A stretch of 64,000 nucleotides of DNA from Bacteroidota bacterium (GTDB taxonomy: Bacteria > Bacteroidota > Bacteroidia > Cytophagales > Cytophagaceae). Positions 7,586-15,832 of this stretch are shown here, one piece after another. The notes under the pieces were generated by a model. The model worked only from the letters and a program-made list of their open reading frames with translations. It did not search any database and was not told where the DNA came from. The stretch spans positions 62,001-126,000 of the forward strand of contig JAEWYS010000013.1 in the NCBI GenBank assembly GCA_023458555.1, given 5' to 3'. The position numbers were made by a program, and so were the translations under genes. Position 1 is the stretch's first letter. Each line of letters starts with the position of its first letter.

Positions 7586-9988
7586 CTAGTTTCTCAGAGG
7601 CTTTCCTGAGTTTAAAATACTCTGAATACGTTCAAGCGTTTTACGTTCTCCTGTCAGAGAAAGGAATGCTTCTCTTTCCAGATCCAGCAAGTATTGCTCC
7701 GAAACCAGCGAAGGTTGGGACAGGTCTCCACCACACATCACATAGGCCAGTTTTTCGCTGATTTTCTGATCATGCTCGGAAATATAATTCCCGGCTCTCA
7801 TACTGTTGGCTCCGGCAATAAACATTCCCAATGCGGATCTGCCCAGAACTTTAATATCCTTTCGCTGAATTGGCTTGGTATAACCTGCGTCAGCCAGTTC
7901 GATCGCTTTTCTTTTTGCATCAGCCAGCAAACGGTCTCTGTTAAGCGTGATGCCATCTGAAGGTTTCAGAATCCTCATATCTACAGCCTGATAGGCAGAG
8001 GTTGCAACCTTTGCCGTAGCAATGGTCATATATGCATTTTTCAGATTATTCGTCATGATGTCATCAGGCTCAAATGAATCAGAAACCCTCAGAGCCATTT
8101 CCTTTGTACCGCCACCTCCGGGGATTAGTCCAACCCCGAACTCCACAAGACCAATATACGTCTCCGCATGGGCCTGTACATGATCCGCATGCATCGTCAA
8201 CTCACAGCCACCTCCGAGTGCCAGTCCTGCCGGAGCAGAGATAACCGGTATAGCCGAATAGCGTATGCGCATCATGGTATTCTGAAACTGACGGATCATA
8301 AAATCAATCTCATCATATTCCTGCTCAATGGCATACATAAAAATCAAAGCCAGATTGGCGCCTGCTGAGAAGTTAGCTGCTTCGTTTCCGATCACAAGCC
8401 CGCGATAATCTTTTTCTGCGATCGAAATAGCTCTGTTAATTCCTTCGATTACTTCTCCGCCCAGCGTATTCATTTTGGTGTGAAACTCCAGATTCAGTAT
8501 TCCGTCCCCCACATCAAACAATGAAACCCCGTCATTCTTCCAGACAACTTTGCTATCCCTTAATGTTTCCAGAAGAACCAACGATTTTGTTCCCGGAATC
8601 TCCTTATAGGTTTTCGATCCAAGATCGTAATACAGGCGCTCACCGTTTTCATTTTTGTAAAATGAGCTGTTACCGTTATTGAGCAGTTCATAAACCCAGT
8701 CAGCCGGCTTATTTCCTGATTCCTCAATCAGCTTAATCCCTTTGGCAAGCCCTACAGCATCCCAGGTCTCAAACGGACCCATTTCCCAGCCAAATCCGGC
8801 TTTCAGGGCATCATCAATCTTATAAAGCTCATCAGCAATTTCCGGTATCCGATAAGTCACATAACTAAAAATCCCTGCAAAGCTTTTTCTGTAAAATTCT
8901 CCCGCTTTGTCCTTTCCGGACACCAGTACCTTAAACCGGTCCTTTAGTTTGTCAATCGTTTTGGTCTGCTCAAGCGTTGCAAACTTCACTTTCTGCTGAG
9001 GTTCATATTCAAGAGTTTTCAGATTCAGTGAAAGTATCTCGGATTTCCCTCCCTCACCTTTTACTTTTTTATAGAACCCTTGACCAGTTTTATCACCCAG
9101 CCATTTTTTCTCATACATTGTCCTGATATCGCCGCTGACATTGAATATTTCCACACCCTCATCCTTCTTCAATGCCTGATAAAGATTATCAGCCACTTTA
9201 ACCAGCGTATCAAGTCCTACTACATCCGCAGTCCGGAAGGTAGCTGACTTAGGGCGACCGATTACCGGACCAGTCAGTTTATCGGTTTCATCAATCGACA
9301 ATCCAAGCTCATTCATAACATGCATTACCTGAAGCATGGAATAAATTCCAACGCGGTTCGCTATAAAGGCCGGGGTATCCTTACATAGCACTGTGGTTTT
9401 ACCAAGGTATAAATCCCCGTAATGCATCATAAAATCGATCAGATCCTTGTCGGTATGCTGCGTCGGTATTACTTCAAACAAACGAAGGTATCTGGGCGGG
9501 TTAAAAAAGTGCGTACCAAGAAAGTTCTTTTTGAAATCATCACTGCGGCCTTCTGCCATGAGATGAATAGGAATACCGGATGTATTGGATGAAACAATCG
9601 AACCAGGCTTTCTGTATTGCTCCACCTGTTCAAAAATAGACCGCTTAACATCAAGATTCTCAACTACTGCTTCCAGAATCCAGTCATAGCCGGCTATTTC
9701 CTTCATATTATCCGAAAAATTCCCTGTCTTTATTCTCAGAGCAAATTCATCTTTATATATAGGAGATGGAGTTGATTTAAGAGCAGCCTGCAATGCCTCA
9801 TTAACAATCCTGTTTCGTACTCTGGGATCCTCCAGCGTCATACCTTTGGCTTTCTCCGGCTCAGTCAGTTCTTTAGGAACCATATCCAGGAGTAAAACAT
9901 CTACACCAATATTGGCAAAGTGACAGGCGATTCGGGAACCCATAATTCCGGAGCCAAGTACTACCACATTTTTAATTATTCTGGTCAT
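7586..9988 (-). CDS. fadN: Bifunctional 3-hydroxyacyl-CoA dehydrogenase / enoyl-CoA hydratase, FadN type
   Basis: 800 residues with the dehydrogenase half first: the Rossmann motif GSGIMGSRIACHFANIG begins near residue 12, followed by NTSGIPI and the HFFNPP motif. The crotonase half follows (about 500-720), with ALGGGCELTMHADHV and GLIPGGGGTKEM segments forming the oxyanion-hole region. This domain order is that of B. subtilis FadN and opposite to E. coli FadB. The gene order fadN-fadA-fadE also matches the B. subtilis operon. It carries out hydration and the NAD-dependent oxidation of beta-oxidation. It is 17 bp downstream of the marR-type gene. Confidence 0.94.
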   Translation of the reverse strand: MTRIIKNVVVLGSGIMGSRIACHFANIGVDVLLLDMVPKELTEPEKAKGMTLEDPRVRNRIVNEALQAALKSTPSPIYKDEFALRIKTGNFSDNMKEIAGYDWILEAVVENLDVKRSIFEQVEQYRKPGSIVSSNTSGIPIHLMAEGRSDDFKKNFLGTHFFNPPRYLRLFEVIPTQHTDKDLIDFMMHYGDLYLGKTTVLCKDTPAFIANRVGIYSMLQVMHVMNELGLSIDETDKLTGPVIGRPKSATFRTADVVGLDTLVKVADNLYQALKKDEGVEIFNVSGDIRTMYEKKWLGDKTGQGFYKKVKGEGGKSEILSLNLKTLEYEPQQKVKFATLEQTKTIDKLKDRFKVLVSGKDKAGEFYRKSFAGIFSYVTYRIPEIADELYKIDDALKAGFGWEMGPFETWDAVGLAKGIKLIEESGNKPADWVYELLNNGNSSFYKNENGERLYYDLGSKTYKEIPGTKSLVLLETLRDSKVVWKNDGVSLFDVGDGILNLEFHTKMNTLGGEVIEGINRAISIAEKDYRGLVIGNEAANFSAGANLALIFMYAIEQEYDEIDFMIRQFQNTMMRIRYSAIPVISAPAGLALGGGCELTMHADHVQAHAETYIGLVEFGVGLIPGGGGTKEMALRVSDSFEPDDIMTNNLKNAYMTIATAKVATSAYQAVDMRILKPSDGITLNRDRLLADAKRKAIELADAGYTKPIQRKDIKVLGRSALGMFIAGANSMRAGNYISEHDQKISEKLAYVMCGGDLSQPSLVSEQYLLDLEREAFLSLTGERKTLERIQSILNSGKPLRN

Positions 9989-10005
9989 ATGAAAATATTT
10001 CCCGT

Positions 10006-10440
10006 TTAAAATATATTTTTTCTATCTATAATTCTACTTATATCTGCAGCCACCTCAAAAAAAATTTCCAGCTTCCGGGGATCGATCTCTTTTCTGACAA
10101 GTGCATTAAACTTTTTCACTACCTTCTTGGCTATCTGTTTTTTCTCTTTTCCTTTCGGTGTAAGAAAGATTCTTACCAGTCTCTTATCATCAGGGTCTTT
10201 CTGTCGGTATATATACTGGTCGTTTTCCAGACTCTTCAGCATTCTGCTCATACTTGTCGGCTCCATACCGAGCAAAGGTCCGATTCGTGTAGCAGGAGTC
10301 CCCTCTTTCTCATCAATATTCAGCAATACATAACCGACCGAAGCTGTAAGCCCGTGTTTGACTCCTTCCTCATTGTACATCCTGGATATTTCATGCCAGG
10401 TGGCTTTGAACTGGTAACAAACGGTATCTCCTCGCTTCAT
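10006..10440 (-). CDS. MarR-family transcriptional regulator, probable regulator of the fad operon
   Basis: 144 residues, the usual MarR length. The winged helix is clear: TRIGPLLGMEPTSMSRMLKSLE is the recognition-helix region and YIYRQKDPDDKRLVRIFLT the wing with its DxR signature (DDKR). It is the first gene of the beta-oxidation operon, 17 bp ahead of fadN, so it most likely senses acyl-CoA or fatty acid and represses its own operon, as other fad-linked regulators do. The ligand is inference. Two CGTGCATA copies upstream are candidate operator elements. Confidence 0.9.
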   Translation of the reverse strand: MKRGDTVCYQFKATWHEISRMYNEEGVKHGLTASVGYVLLNIDEKEGTPATRIGPLLGMEPTSMSRMLKSLENDQYIYRQKDPDDKRLVRIFLTPKGKEKKQIAKKVVKKFNALVRKEIDPRKLEIFFEVAADISRIIDRKNIF

Positions 10441-10463
10441 AAATATCCCTTTGAAGGCTTAAA

Positions 10464-10496
10464 CGTGCATATCGGAAATATGTTATGCGTGCATAA
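10464..10496 (-). promoter_or_regulatory. Candidate operator of the marR-fad operon
   Basis: CGTGCATA occurs at 10464-10471 and again at 10488-10495, 24 bp apart. The second copy is part of the inverted repeat TTATGC-GT-GCATAA (10483-10496). The segment lies 24-56 bp upstream of the marR start codon on the minus strand, a typical place for a MarR dimer site. Confidence 0.45.
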
Positions 10497-10610
10497 TAAA
10501 AGTGATGCTTTTTTACAGCAAAGGAAAAAATCAAAGGGCACAGACCCTCTTACAATCAGGCAAATTATAACGGAATTTCTTACAATCGGGCAGTCATTCC
10601 AGGATAAAGA

Positions 10611-10730
10611 TCAGAGCTTACCAATGATAAAATAGAGAATATACAGCAGCAATAACACGGCTGCAAACGTTCCTATCCGAAGGAGGATCCAGTACCAGAC
10701 CGGTTTTTCATTATGAGGATCACTTACCAT
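10611..10730 (-). CDS. Small single-pass membrane protein (39 aa)
   Basis: An ATG at 10730 opens a 39-residue frame with a hydrophilic start (MVSDPHNEKPVWYW) followed by about 22 strongly hydrophobic residues (ILLRIGTFAAVLLLLYILYF) and a short IIGKL tail. The composition is what a genuine small inner-membrane protein looks like, and an out-of-frame artefact with such a clean amphipathic split is unlikely. It lies between the divergent exonuclease gene and the marR-fad operon. I do not recognise a named family, and no function is proposed. Confidence 0.55.
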   Translation of the reverse strand: MVSDPHNEKPVWYWILLRIGTFAAVLLLLYILYFIIGKL

Positions 10731-10793
10731 ACGTTTTCATAACTTTTGCCTGCAACAAATGTTTTTGCTACAAAATTTAGCTAAATTTAACCA

Positions 10794-12134
10794 ATGTATG
10801 CTATCGTGGATATAGAAACAACCGGTTCAAATACCGCTTATGATCGTATTATTGAAGTTGCTGTGGTCACAACCGATGGAAGAGAAATTCTTTCGTCTTT
10901 TCAAACACTTATCAATCCGGGTATATCCATTCCATACTGGATTTCCGGTCTTACAGGGATTGAACCGGACGATGTCCGGGAGGCTCCGTTATTCTCCGAA
11001 ATCTGCGAACATTTAAAGGCAATACTGGCGGACAAGATATTTGTAGCCCATAATGTAGGGTTTGATTATGGGTTTCTGAAGTCTGAATTTGCCAGAGAAG
11101 ACATTGATTTTAACCCAAAAAGAATTTGCAGCGTCAGACTTTCCCGTAAGATAATTCCCGGATATAGGTCCTATAGCCTTGGCTCACTCTGTGCGGACTT
11201 AAATATTCCAATAGAAGGGCGGCACCGGGCAATGGGAGACGCTCAGGCTACAACTCTTCTTTTTCATAAGCTATACTCGATCGATAAAGAGTCAATAGAC
11301 AAAAGTGTAAAACGCAATTCCGGCGAAGCAGTACTACCTCCCAATTTGCCCCGTACCACATTTGACCGGATTCCGGAACTGCCCGGAATCTATTATTTTC
11401 ATGATGAGCACCAAAGGGTAATCTATGTAGGCAAAGCCGACAATTTACGCAAACGGGTAAAAGGCCATTTCGCCTCGGGTTCCGAATCCAGACAAAAACA
11501 GCGTCTTTTTTCATCCATCTGCGATATCAGTTATGAGCTATGCGGGAATGAGCTGATCAGTCTGCTGCTGGAAATAGCCGAAATAAAACGTCTCTGGCCT
11601 GCTTACAACAAAGAGGCCAAAAAACCGGGATATACATATGGAGTGTATATGTATGAGGACCCTTCGGGATATCTGCGACTTTCCATTGGGAAAATGCAGG
11701 TATCCATGAAGCCCGTTTCCAGTTTCCGAAGCTATCTTGAGGCCAGAGAATATCTTATAGCAATTGCCGATCAGTATAAATTGTGCGAAAGAAAATGCGG
11801 TATAAGAAAAGATTCCTGTCCGCTTTGCCATGATTATTGCCGGAATACCGATCCCGAAAATTATAATAACAATGTCATGGAAGCAATAAACGGAACTCAG
11901 CAAGGTAAAAACCTTATCATAAAGGGCATGGGAAGAAATACTGAGGAATTTTCTCTGGTAGTGGTAGAAAACGGAGTTCTGCTGGGATACGGTTTTGTTG
12001 ATAAAGAAATATGTATAAGCAGTCCCGATGAAGCCAAACTACATATAAGACGGCTCTCCGATAACCCCGAATCCCAAAAAACCCTGACCCAGTGGTTAAA
12101 GAAAGAAAAGCCTTCCAATATCATGTATTATTAG
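10794..12134 (+). CDS. DEDDh exonuclease (DnaQ-like) fused to a GIY-YIG nuclease domain
   Basis: 446 residues. The N-terminal 165 form a DnaQ/epsilon-type 3'-5' exonuclease: Asp6 and Glu8 in VDIETTG, the VAHNVGFDYGFL segment, and HRAMGDAQAT supplying His and Asp of the DEDDh set. From about residue 195 a UvrC-like GIY-YIG domain follows (PGIYYFHDE then VIYVGKADNLRKRVKGHF). The remaining 200 residues include a Cys-rich patch (CERKCGIRKDSCPLCHDYC) that may bind metal. Comparable fusions are known in several phyla and are thought to act in DNA repair, but the substrate is not established. It stands alone, with no SOS-type operator that I can recognise. Confidence 0.9.
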   Translation: MYAIVDIETTGSNTAYDRIIEVAVVTTDGREILSSFQTLINPGISIPYWISGLTGIEPDDVREAPLFSEICEHLKAILADKIFVAHNVGFDYGFLKSEFAREDIDFNPKRICSVRLSRKIIPGYRSYSLGSLCADLNIPIEGRHRAMGDAQATTLLFHKLYSIDKESIDKSVKRNSGEAVLPPNLPRTTFDRIPELPGIYYFHDEHQRVIYVGKADNLRKRVKGHFASGSESRQKQRLFSSICDISYELCGNELISLLLEIAEIKRLWPAYNKEAKKPGYTYGVYMYEDPSGYLRLSIGKMQVSMKPVSSFRSYLEAREYLIAIADQYKLCERKCGIRKDSCPLCHDYCRNTDPENYNNNVMEAINGTQQGKNLIIKGMGRNTEEFSLVVVENGVLLGYGFVDKEICISSPDEAKLHIRRLSDNPESQKTLTQWLKKEKPSNIMYY

Positions 12135-12157
12135 AAGGCTTTACCGTATATCAATTT

Positions 12158-12301
12158 TTACCTACTATAATTTTTGCCCTTTTTAGCTTTTTTAGGCTTT
12201 GGGGTTCCCCAGTTTTCCTTATGAAACTTACCTGACCAGCCAACACTGCAGGAACTGCTAAGAAATCCGGCAATAATAAATAGAATGAGTAGCTTTTTCA
12301 T
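12158..12301 (-). CDS. Small lipoprotein (47 aa)
   Basis: From the ATG at 12301 the frame codes a short signal peptide (MKKLLILFIIAGFLSSSC) with the lipobox LSSSC, so the mature protein would be lipid-anchored at Cys18. The remaining 29 residues are mostly basic: WGTPKPKKAKKGKNYSR at the end is rich in lysine. A perfect TAAATTTG -7-like element lies 21 bp upstream. It is convergent with the exonuclease gene and ends 24 bp after it. Short lysine-rich lipoproteins of this kind are common in Bacteroidota, but I know no function. Confidence 0.65.
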   Translation of the reverse strand: MKKLLILFIIAGFLSSSCSVGWSGKFHKENWGTPKPKKAKKGKNYSR

Positions 12302-12322
12302 AGTTTAAACTTTGCAAGAAGA

Positions 12323-12330
12323 CAAATTTA
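12323..12330 (-). promoter_or_regulatory. -7 promoter element of the small lipoprotein gene
   Basis: Read on the minus strand this is TAAATTTG, an exact match to the Bacteroidota -7 consensus TAnnTTTG, 21 bp from the start codon. No good TTTG -33 partner is visible. Confidence 0.4.
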
Positions 12331-12477
12331 ACACTTTAAACAGGAAAATTCTACGAAAATATTGTAATCTTTTGGATTTTATATAAAAAGAGTCCCCAAA
12401 GCCCATTTTCTTCCTCTTTCACAATAACCCAAGCCCCCGTCCCTTTATCAGACATCATCAGAAACCGGCAGCACAGC

Positions 12478-12882
12478 TTAGATTTGTCTAACCTGTATCT
12501 GACGGATTTTGTTTGGCAGCATTCTTTTTGCCGGCAAGATCACTTTTAAAACTCCTTCTTCATAAAAAGCTTCAATATTTTCAGCATCCACAAAATCCGG
12601 AATTGCTGTTTTATGGACATACCGCGGAACAGAGTTCCCGTTTTTCCATGTAGCAGATTCATTTATGTACAAATTATGCACTAGCAAAAGTAATTCATTA
12701 TCCTTTACAAATACATGATACGCCTCCGGACTGACTCCGGCAATATGCAGGGTCAGTATCAGATTATTCCCGGATTGCATTGATTTCAATACAGGCACCG
12801 AAGCTCCTCCTCCGATGGTATTCATTCCGTCTGCCTGCTTCAGCAGACTTCTGAGAAGTTTTTTATTATCTAGTATATTCAT
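12478..12882 (-). CDS. Hsp20 / alpha-crystallin family small heat-shock protein
   Basis: 134 residues from the ATG at 12882, chosen over a frame extension to 12912 because GAGGAAAAATG gives a good ribosome binding site there and the extra residues are atypical. The alpha-crystallin core runs from about residue 38 (NNLILTLHIAGVSPEAYHVFVKDNEL) to IEAFYEEGVLKVILPAKR. The C-terminal tail has an IRQIQVRQI end. Such proteins bind unfolding clients without ATP. The core is recognisable but divergent, and the N-terminal arm is only about 35 residues. It is monocistronic and divergent from the TerB-like gene. Confidence 0.85.
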   Translation of the reverse strand: MNILDNKKLLRSLLKQADGMNTIGGGASVPVLKSMQSGNNLILTLHIAGVSPEAYHVFVKDNELLLLVHNLYINESATWKNGNSVPRYVHKTAIPDFVDAENIEAFYEEGVLKVILPAKRMLPNKIRQIQVRQI

Positions 12883-13076
12883 TTTTCCTCTGGTTTCAGT
12901 CCTATAAAACAATTGCTATTCCATAAGAGAAAATAAGACATTATGTCTGCATAACAGTGTAAAACCATTACAATAGTGACATTTTGACCTGAAAAAGCTA
13001 ATAAAAATGTTTTTTCCACATTTGCTATCTCCGGCTCTGCTCCTCACGTATACACTACAAACATTCTTCTAATCAG

Positions 13077-13451
13077 ATGAAAAAGCGGAAGAAACTAAGA
13101 CATTTATGCCATTTAAGAAATCTCCTGATGGTCGCTATGGCCGATGGCAATCTGACCCAAAAAGAAAAGGAATTTCTTGAAGAAAAAGCAGGTATATACA
13201 ATATAAGCTCCGAAAAACTCCGTGAAATGCGCCGGAATCCGGATAAAATAAAAATGATATTCCCGCAGGACTTGGGAGACAGGCTTCAGCTTCTGTATGA
13301 GCTGGCAGAAATGGCTTTGATTGACCATGTAACCTCACCTGAAGAGATTGAAACTTGCCGTAGTATTGCCACAAAAATGGACATAATTCCCGAATCTGTT
13401 GATCAGATTCTGCGGGATTTAGGAAAGAGGACTTCAAGCGCTCCAACCTAA
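13077..13451 (+). CDS. TerB-like (tellurite-resistance TerB fold) protein
   Basis: 124 residues, all helical, with the TerB pattern: LMVAMADGNLTQKEKEFLEEKA in the first half, where acidic residues could bind metal, and a second helical repeat ending with IDHVTSPEEIETCRSIATKM. It is cytoplasmic with a basic N-terminus. TerB-fold proteins occur in stress and envelope-linked systems, but this isolated form has no established role. No other ter genes are nearby, so a tellurite phenotype should not be assumed. The neighbours are an Hsp20 gene (divergent) and a small DUF5670-like membrane protein (downstream). Confidence 0.78.
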   Translation: MKKRKKLRHLCHLRNLLMVAMADGNLTQKEKEFLEEKAGIYNISSEKLREMRRNPDKIKMIFPQDLGDRLQLLYELAEMALIDHVTSPEEIETCRSIATKMDIIPESVDQILRDLGKRTSSAPT

Positions 13452-13516
13452 TGCACTAATGTGAATATTTCTCTGTTTAGGATATAGACAAGAAATAAAG
13501 AGAAAGGAGTGTGCGG

Positions 13517-13669
13517 ATGAGTGGTTTCTTATATTTTATTGCTATCCTGTTGATAATAGGATGGATCATAGGTCTCACTGCGTTTGATGCAGGAGGACTT
13601 ATTCATATATTACTGGTTCTGGCTATTATCGCTGTGTTGTTCAGATTAATCAGAGGACGTTCGATATAG
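13517..13669 (+). CDS. lmo0937/DUF5670-family small membrane protein (50 aa)
   Basis: The ATG at 13517 follows a strong ribosome binding site (AAAGGAG). The 50-residue product has two hydrophobic segments (SGFLYFIAILLIIGWIIGL and GLIHILLVLAIIAVLFRLI) joined by TAFDAGG and ends in the basic RGRSI. This is the architecture of the lmo0937 family of two-helix membrane proteins, which is widespread and often stress-associated. The gene ends just before a terminator. Function is unknown. Confidence 0.78.
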   Translation: MSGFLYFIAILLIIGWIIGLTAFDAGGLIHILLVLAIIAVLFRLIRGRSI

Positions 13670-13687
13670 GTTCCTATTACCAGATTC

Positions 13688-13714
13688 AGGCTGCTACGCG
13701 CAGCCTTCTTTTTT
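13688..13714 (+). terminator. Rho-independent terminator
   Basis: A 7-bp stem AGGCTGC (13688-13694) and GCAGCCT (13700-13706) with a 5-base loop is followed by a T-rich tail. It ends the TerB/DUF5670 transcription unit. Confidence 0.85.
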
Positions 13715-13767
13715 AATTTTGTTCGGATTAAATAATAAATTCACACAGGAATACTCTATATATAGCA

Positions 13768-14754
13768 GTGAGGCTTATTAAACACCCCGTTTTATGTAAT
13801 TACTATGTGACCTATCGGTGCAATGCCAGTTGTTCCTTTTGTGATATATGGGAAAGACCATCTCCTTATGCTTCCCCTGATACCGTTTCCAGGAATCTCA
13901 GAGATCTGAAAAAGCTGGGAGTGAAAGTTATTGATTTTACCGGGGGTGAGCCTCTCCTGCACAGACAAATAGACCAGCTGCTAAGCATGGCACGGGAGGC
14001 TGGTTTTATCACAACCCTTACTACAAACACACTTTTGTATCCCAAATGGGCCAACCGCCTTAGAGGTCTGATTAATATGCTGCATTTTTCACTTGATTCT
14101 TCGAGCCAGAAGCGGCACGATCAGTCAAGAGGGGTGGCCTGCTATAACACCCTGATCGAATCCATTGAAATAGCAAAAAGCATCGGTGAAAGACCTGATA
14201 TACTTTTTACCACCGGAAAAGACTCCGTCTATGAACTGGAGGAAGTTTACCATTCGATCTGCTTGCCAAACAATCTGGTATTAATTATTAATCCGCTTTT
14301 TGAATATAATACCAAAGGCTCCCTTGACCAACTTGACGAGGAGTCTATCAGATATCTGAAAAGAAAATGGATCGGGAAAAAAAATGTATATCTCAACCGG
14401 GCTTTTCTTGATTTACGTCTGGAAGGTGGTAACAATATCCATGATCCGGTATGTAAAGCTGCATCAAGCACTATTGTCATCTCTCCAGACAATAAACTGG
14501 TATTACCATGTTACCACCTTGGCAAACAAGAATTTGATATTGAGGATAATTTATTTTCCTTATATAACTCCAGTCAGGTTAAAGCGGTAATCCATCAGGA
14601 AGGAAGACTACCCGAATGCGCAGGCTGTGTCATCAACTGCTATATGCAACCATCATTTGCAGTCAACATGAACAGATACTGGTTTAAAGCCCTGCCAAGC
14701 ACTATCAAATATAATCTTATCAAAGGTACCTGGCGGCATCTTAGGCTTTCTTAA
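13768..14754 (+). CDS. Radical SAM protein with C-terminal cysteine cluster
   Basis: 328 residues from a GTG start at 13768; no in-frame ATG lies before the conserved N-terminus. The radical SAM signature CNASCSFC (CxxxCxxC) begins at residue 18 and is followed by the SAM-binding GGEP motif in DFTGGEPLL. The C-terminal third has further Cys residues, including CAGCVINC, resembling a SPASM-type auxiliary iron-sulfur site. The architecture is like peptide- or lipid-modifying radical SAM enzymes such as the MoaA/PqqE/HpnH relatives, but no partner peptide or pathway gene is adjacent, so the substrate is unknown. It runs convergently into cas6 with only six bases between. Confidence 0.87.
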   Translation: MRLIKHPVLCNYYVTYRCNASCSFCDIWERPSPYASPDTVSRNLRDLKKLGVKVIDFTGGEPLLHRQIDQLLSMAREAGFITTLTTNTLLYPKWANRLRGLINMLHFSLDSSSQKRHDQSRGVACYNTLIESIEIAKSIGERPDILFTTGKDSVYELEEVYHSICLPNNLVLIINPLFEYNTKGSLDQLDEESIRYLKRKWIGKKNVYLNRAFLDLRLEGGNNIHDPVCKAASSTIVISPDNKLVLPCYHLGKQEFDIEDNLFSLYNSSQVKAVIHQEGRLPECAGCVINCYMQPSFAVNMNRYWFKALPSTIKYNLIKGTWRHLRLS

Positions 14755-14760
14755 ATTCTG

Positions 14761-15543
14761 TCAGACAATTTCCACACATCCAAAGCCCGTACTGTTTTTT
14801 TCTCCAAAGCCACTGTAATAGCCTATTTCCTGGAGCAGAGGAGAAGCGCGTAATTCAAATTTAAATTCATACCCACGCACTCTGGTTTCATCCCGGGTAA
14901 ATGATTTGATAGAGATCAGACGGGACTTCGGTTCAGACAAAAGACTGAACCCGGACTCATTCTCCGGAACCGCCTGCAATGATTTGTTGCCATGTATTAA
15001 GGGCATCGACTTAAGTTTACCAATGAGATTTGATAAAAGCAGGCTTTCATATTCTCTGTCCGAGGGGCTTATATATTGTGCATGCCGCTCTCCATGAATA
15101 CTTACGCACATGGGGGATAAAGTACGATAAACCATTCTTTCGGTAAATATGGGCGCAGTCTCTGCCTCAATGCGGCTTACACAAAAATCGACATTGCTGA
15201 TCTTGTCTCCGATCGAAAACTGCTGATTCAGGAATAATCCTTTAATAAAGTTTGCTGCGGCTTTATCTACCATAAAACTGATTTGCAATACGGCATGCTT
15301 GCCGATAATTTCAATACGTCCGTGCTGCTTGTGGATTCTGAAAGGACGCAAATCAAGATTCGAAAAAGTAAAAAGTTTGAATGATTTTGTACCGGATTGA
15401 AAAGCACTTCCATGCAGAAAATTACTAAAATCCGTATCGGCCATGGATATCACCTTGTATATCCAGGAGGAAAGCTCATACTGATAATTAAATGGTAGAA
15501 AGTTTTTCTTACCGGTTCTTTCAAGGACTAAACTAAAACGCAT
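14761..15543 (-). CDS. cas6: CRISPR-associated endoribonuclease Cas6, orphan
   Basis: 260 residues, the normal Cas6 length. The N-terminus MRFSLVLERTGKKNFLPFNY matches the first ferredoxin-like domain. Tyr29 and His44 (in FSNFLHGS) occupy the places of known catalytic residues. The C-terminal glycine-rich loop is GYYSGFGEKNSTGFGCVEI, the best hallmark of the family. Cas6 cuts CRISPR repeat RNA to make crRNAs. No other cas gene and no repeat array are visible in this window, and its neighbours are a radical SAM gene and a two-component system. It may process arrays located elsewhere in the genome. Confidence 0.88.
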   Translation of the reverse strand: MRFSLVLERTGKKNFLPFNYQYELSSWIYKVISMADTDFSNFLHGSAFQSGTKSFKLFTFSNLDLRPFRIHKQHGRIEIIGKHAVLQISFMVDKAAANFIKGLFLNQQFSIGDKISNVDFCVSRIEAETAPIFTERMVYRTLSPMCVSIHGERHAQYISPSDREYESLLLSNLIGKLKSMPLIHGNKSLQAVPENESGFSLLSEPKSRLISIKSFTRDETRVRGYEFKFELRASPLLQEIGYYSGFGEKNSTGFGCVEIV

Positions 15544-15770
15544 AGCTAAAAAAGTTGGATTAGGTATTGTTCATCACTAAATTTGACTAAGTGGCAAACA
15601 TTTTCTGATTAAGGCCTTAAATTCATAAAATTCCTGTTTTTATCAAAATTTCAATTAAAAATTGTTTAAGGTTCGTAGAGACGCAAATGCAGTTTGTCTA
15701 CTTATATGAGTTGTTCGTTATAAACAAGAGGTAATCTTCCATGCATTTTTCCCTGAAAAAAACAGGAGAA

Positions 15771-15798
15771 ATTCATACATTAAGTGTACAATTCATAC
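15771..15798 (+). repeat. Direct repeat ATTCATAC upstream of response regulator gene
   Basis: ATTCATAC occurs at 15771-15778 and 15791-15798, 20 bp (about two helical turns) apart, 35-62 bp before the response regulator start. It may be a regulator binding site. The 289-bp region around it (15544-15832) holds no gene that I can see. Confidence 0.35.
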
Positions 15799-15832
15799 TT
15801 TCCTGATTAGCCTCTGCAAAACGTTGTAGTAT

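Noticed and set aside
12107..12142. Inverted repeat AAAGCCTTC / GAAGGCTTT across the end of the exonuclease gene
   Set aside because: The loop is 18 bases and no T run follows, so it is not a convincing terminator.
15544..15832. Possible CRISPR array next to cas6
   Set aside because: No repeat of 23-40 bases recurs in this region or on the other side of cas6.
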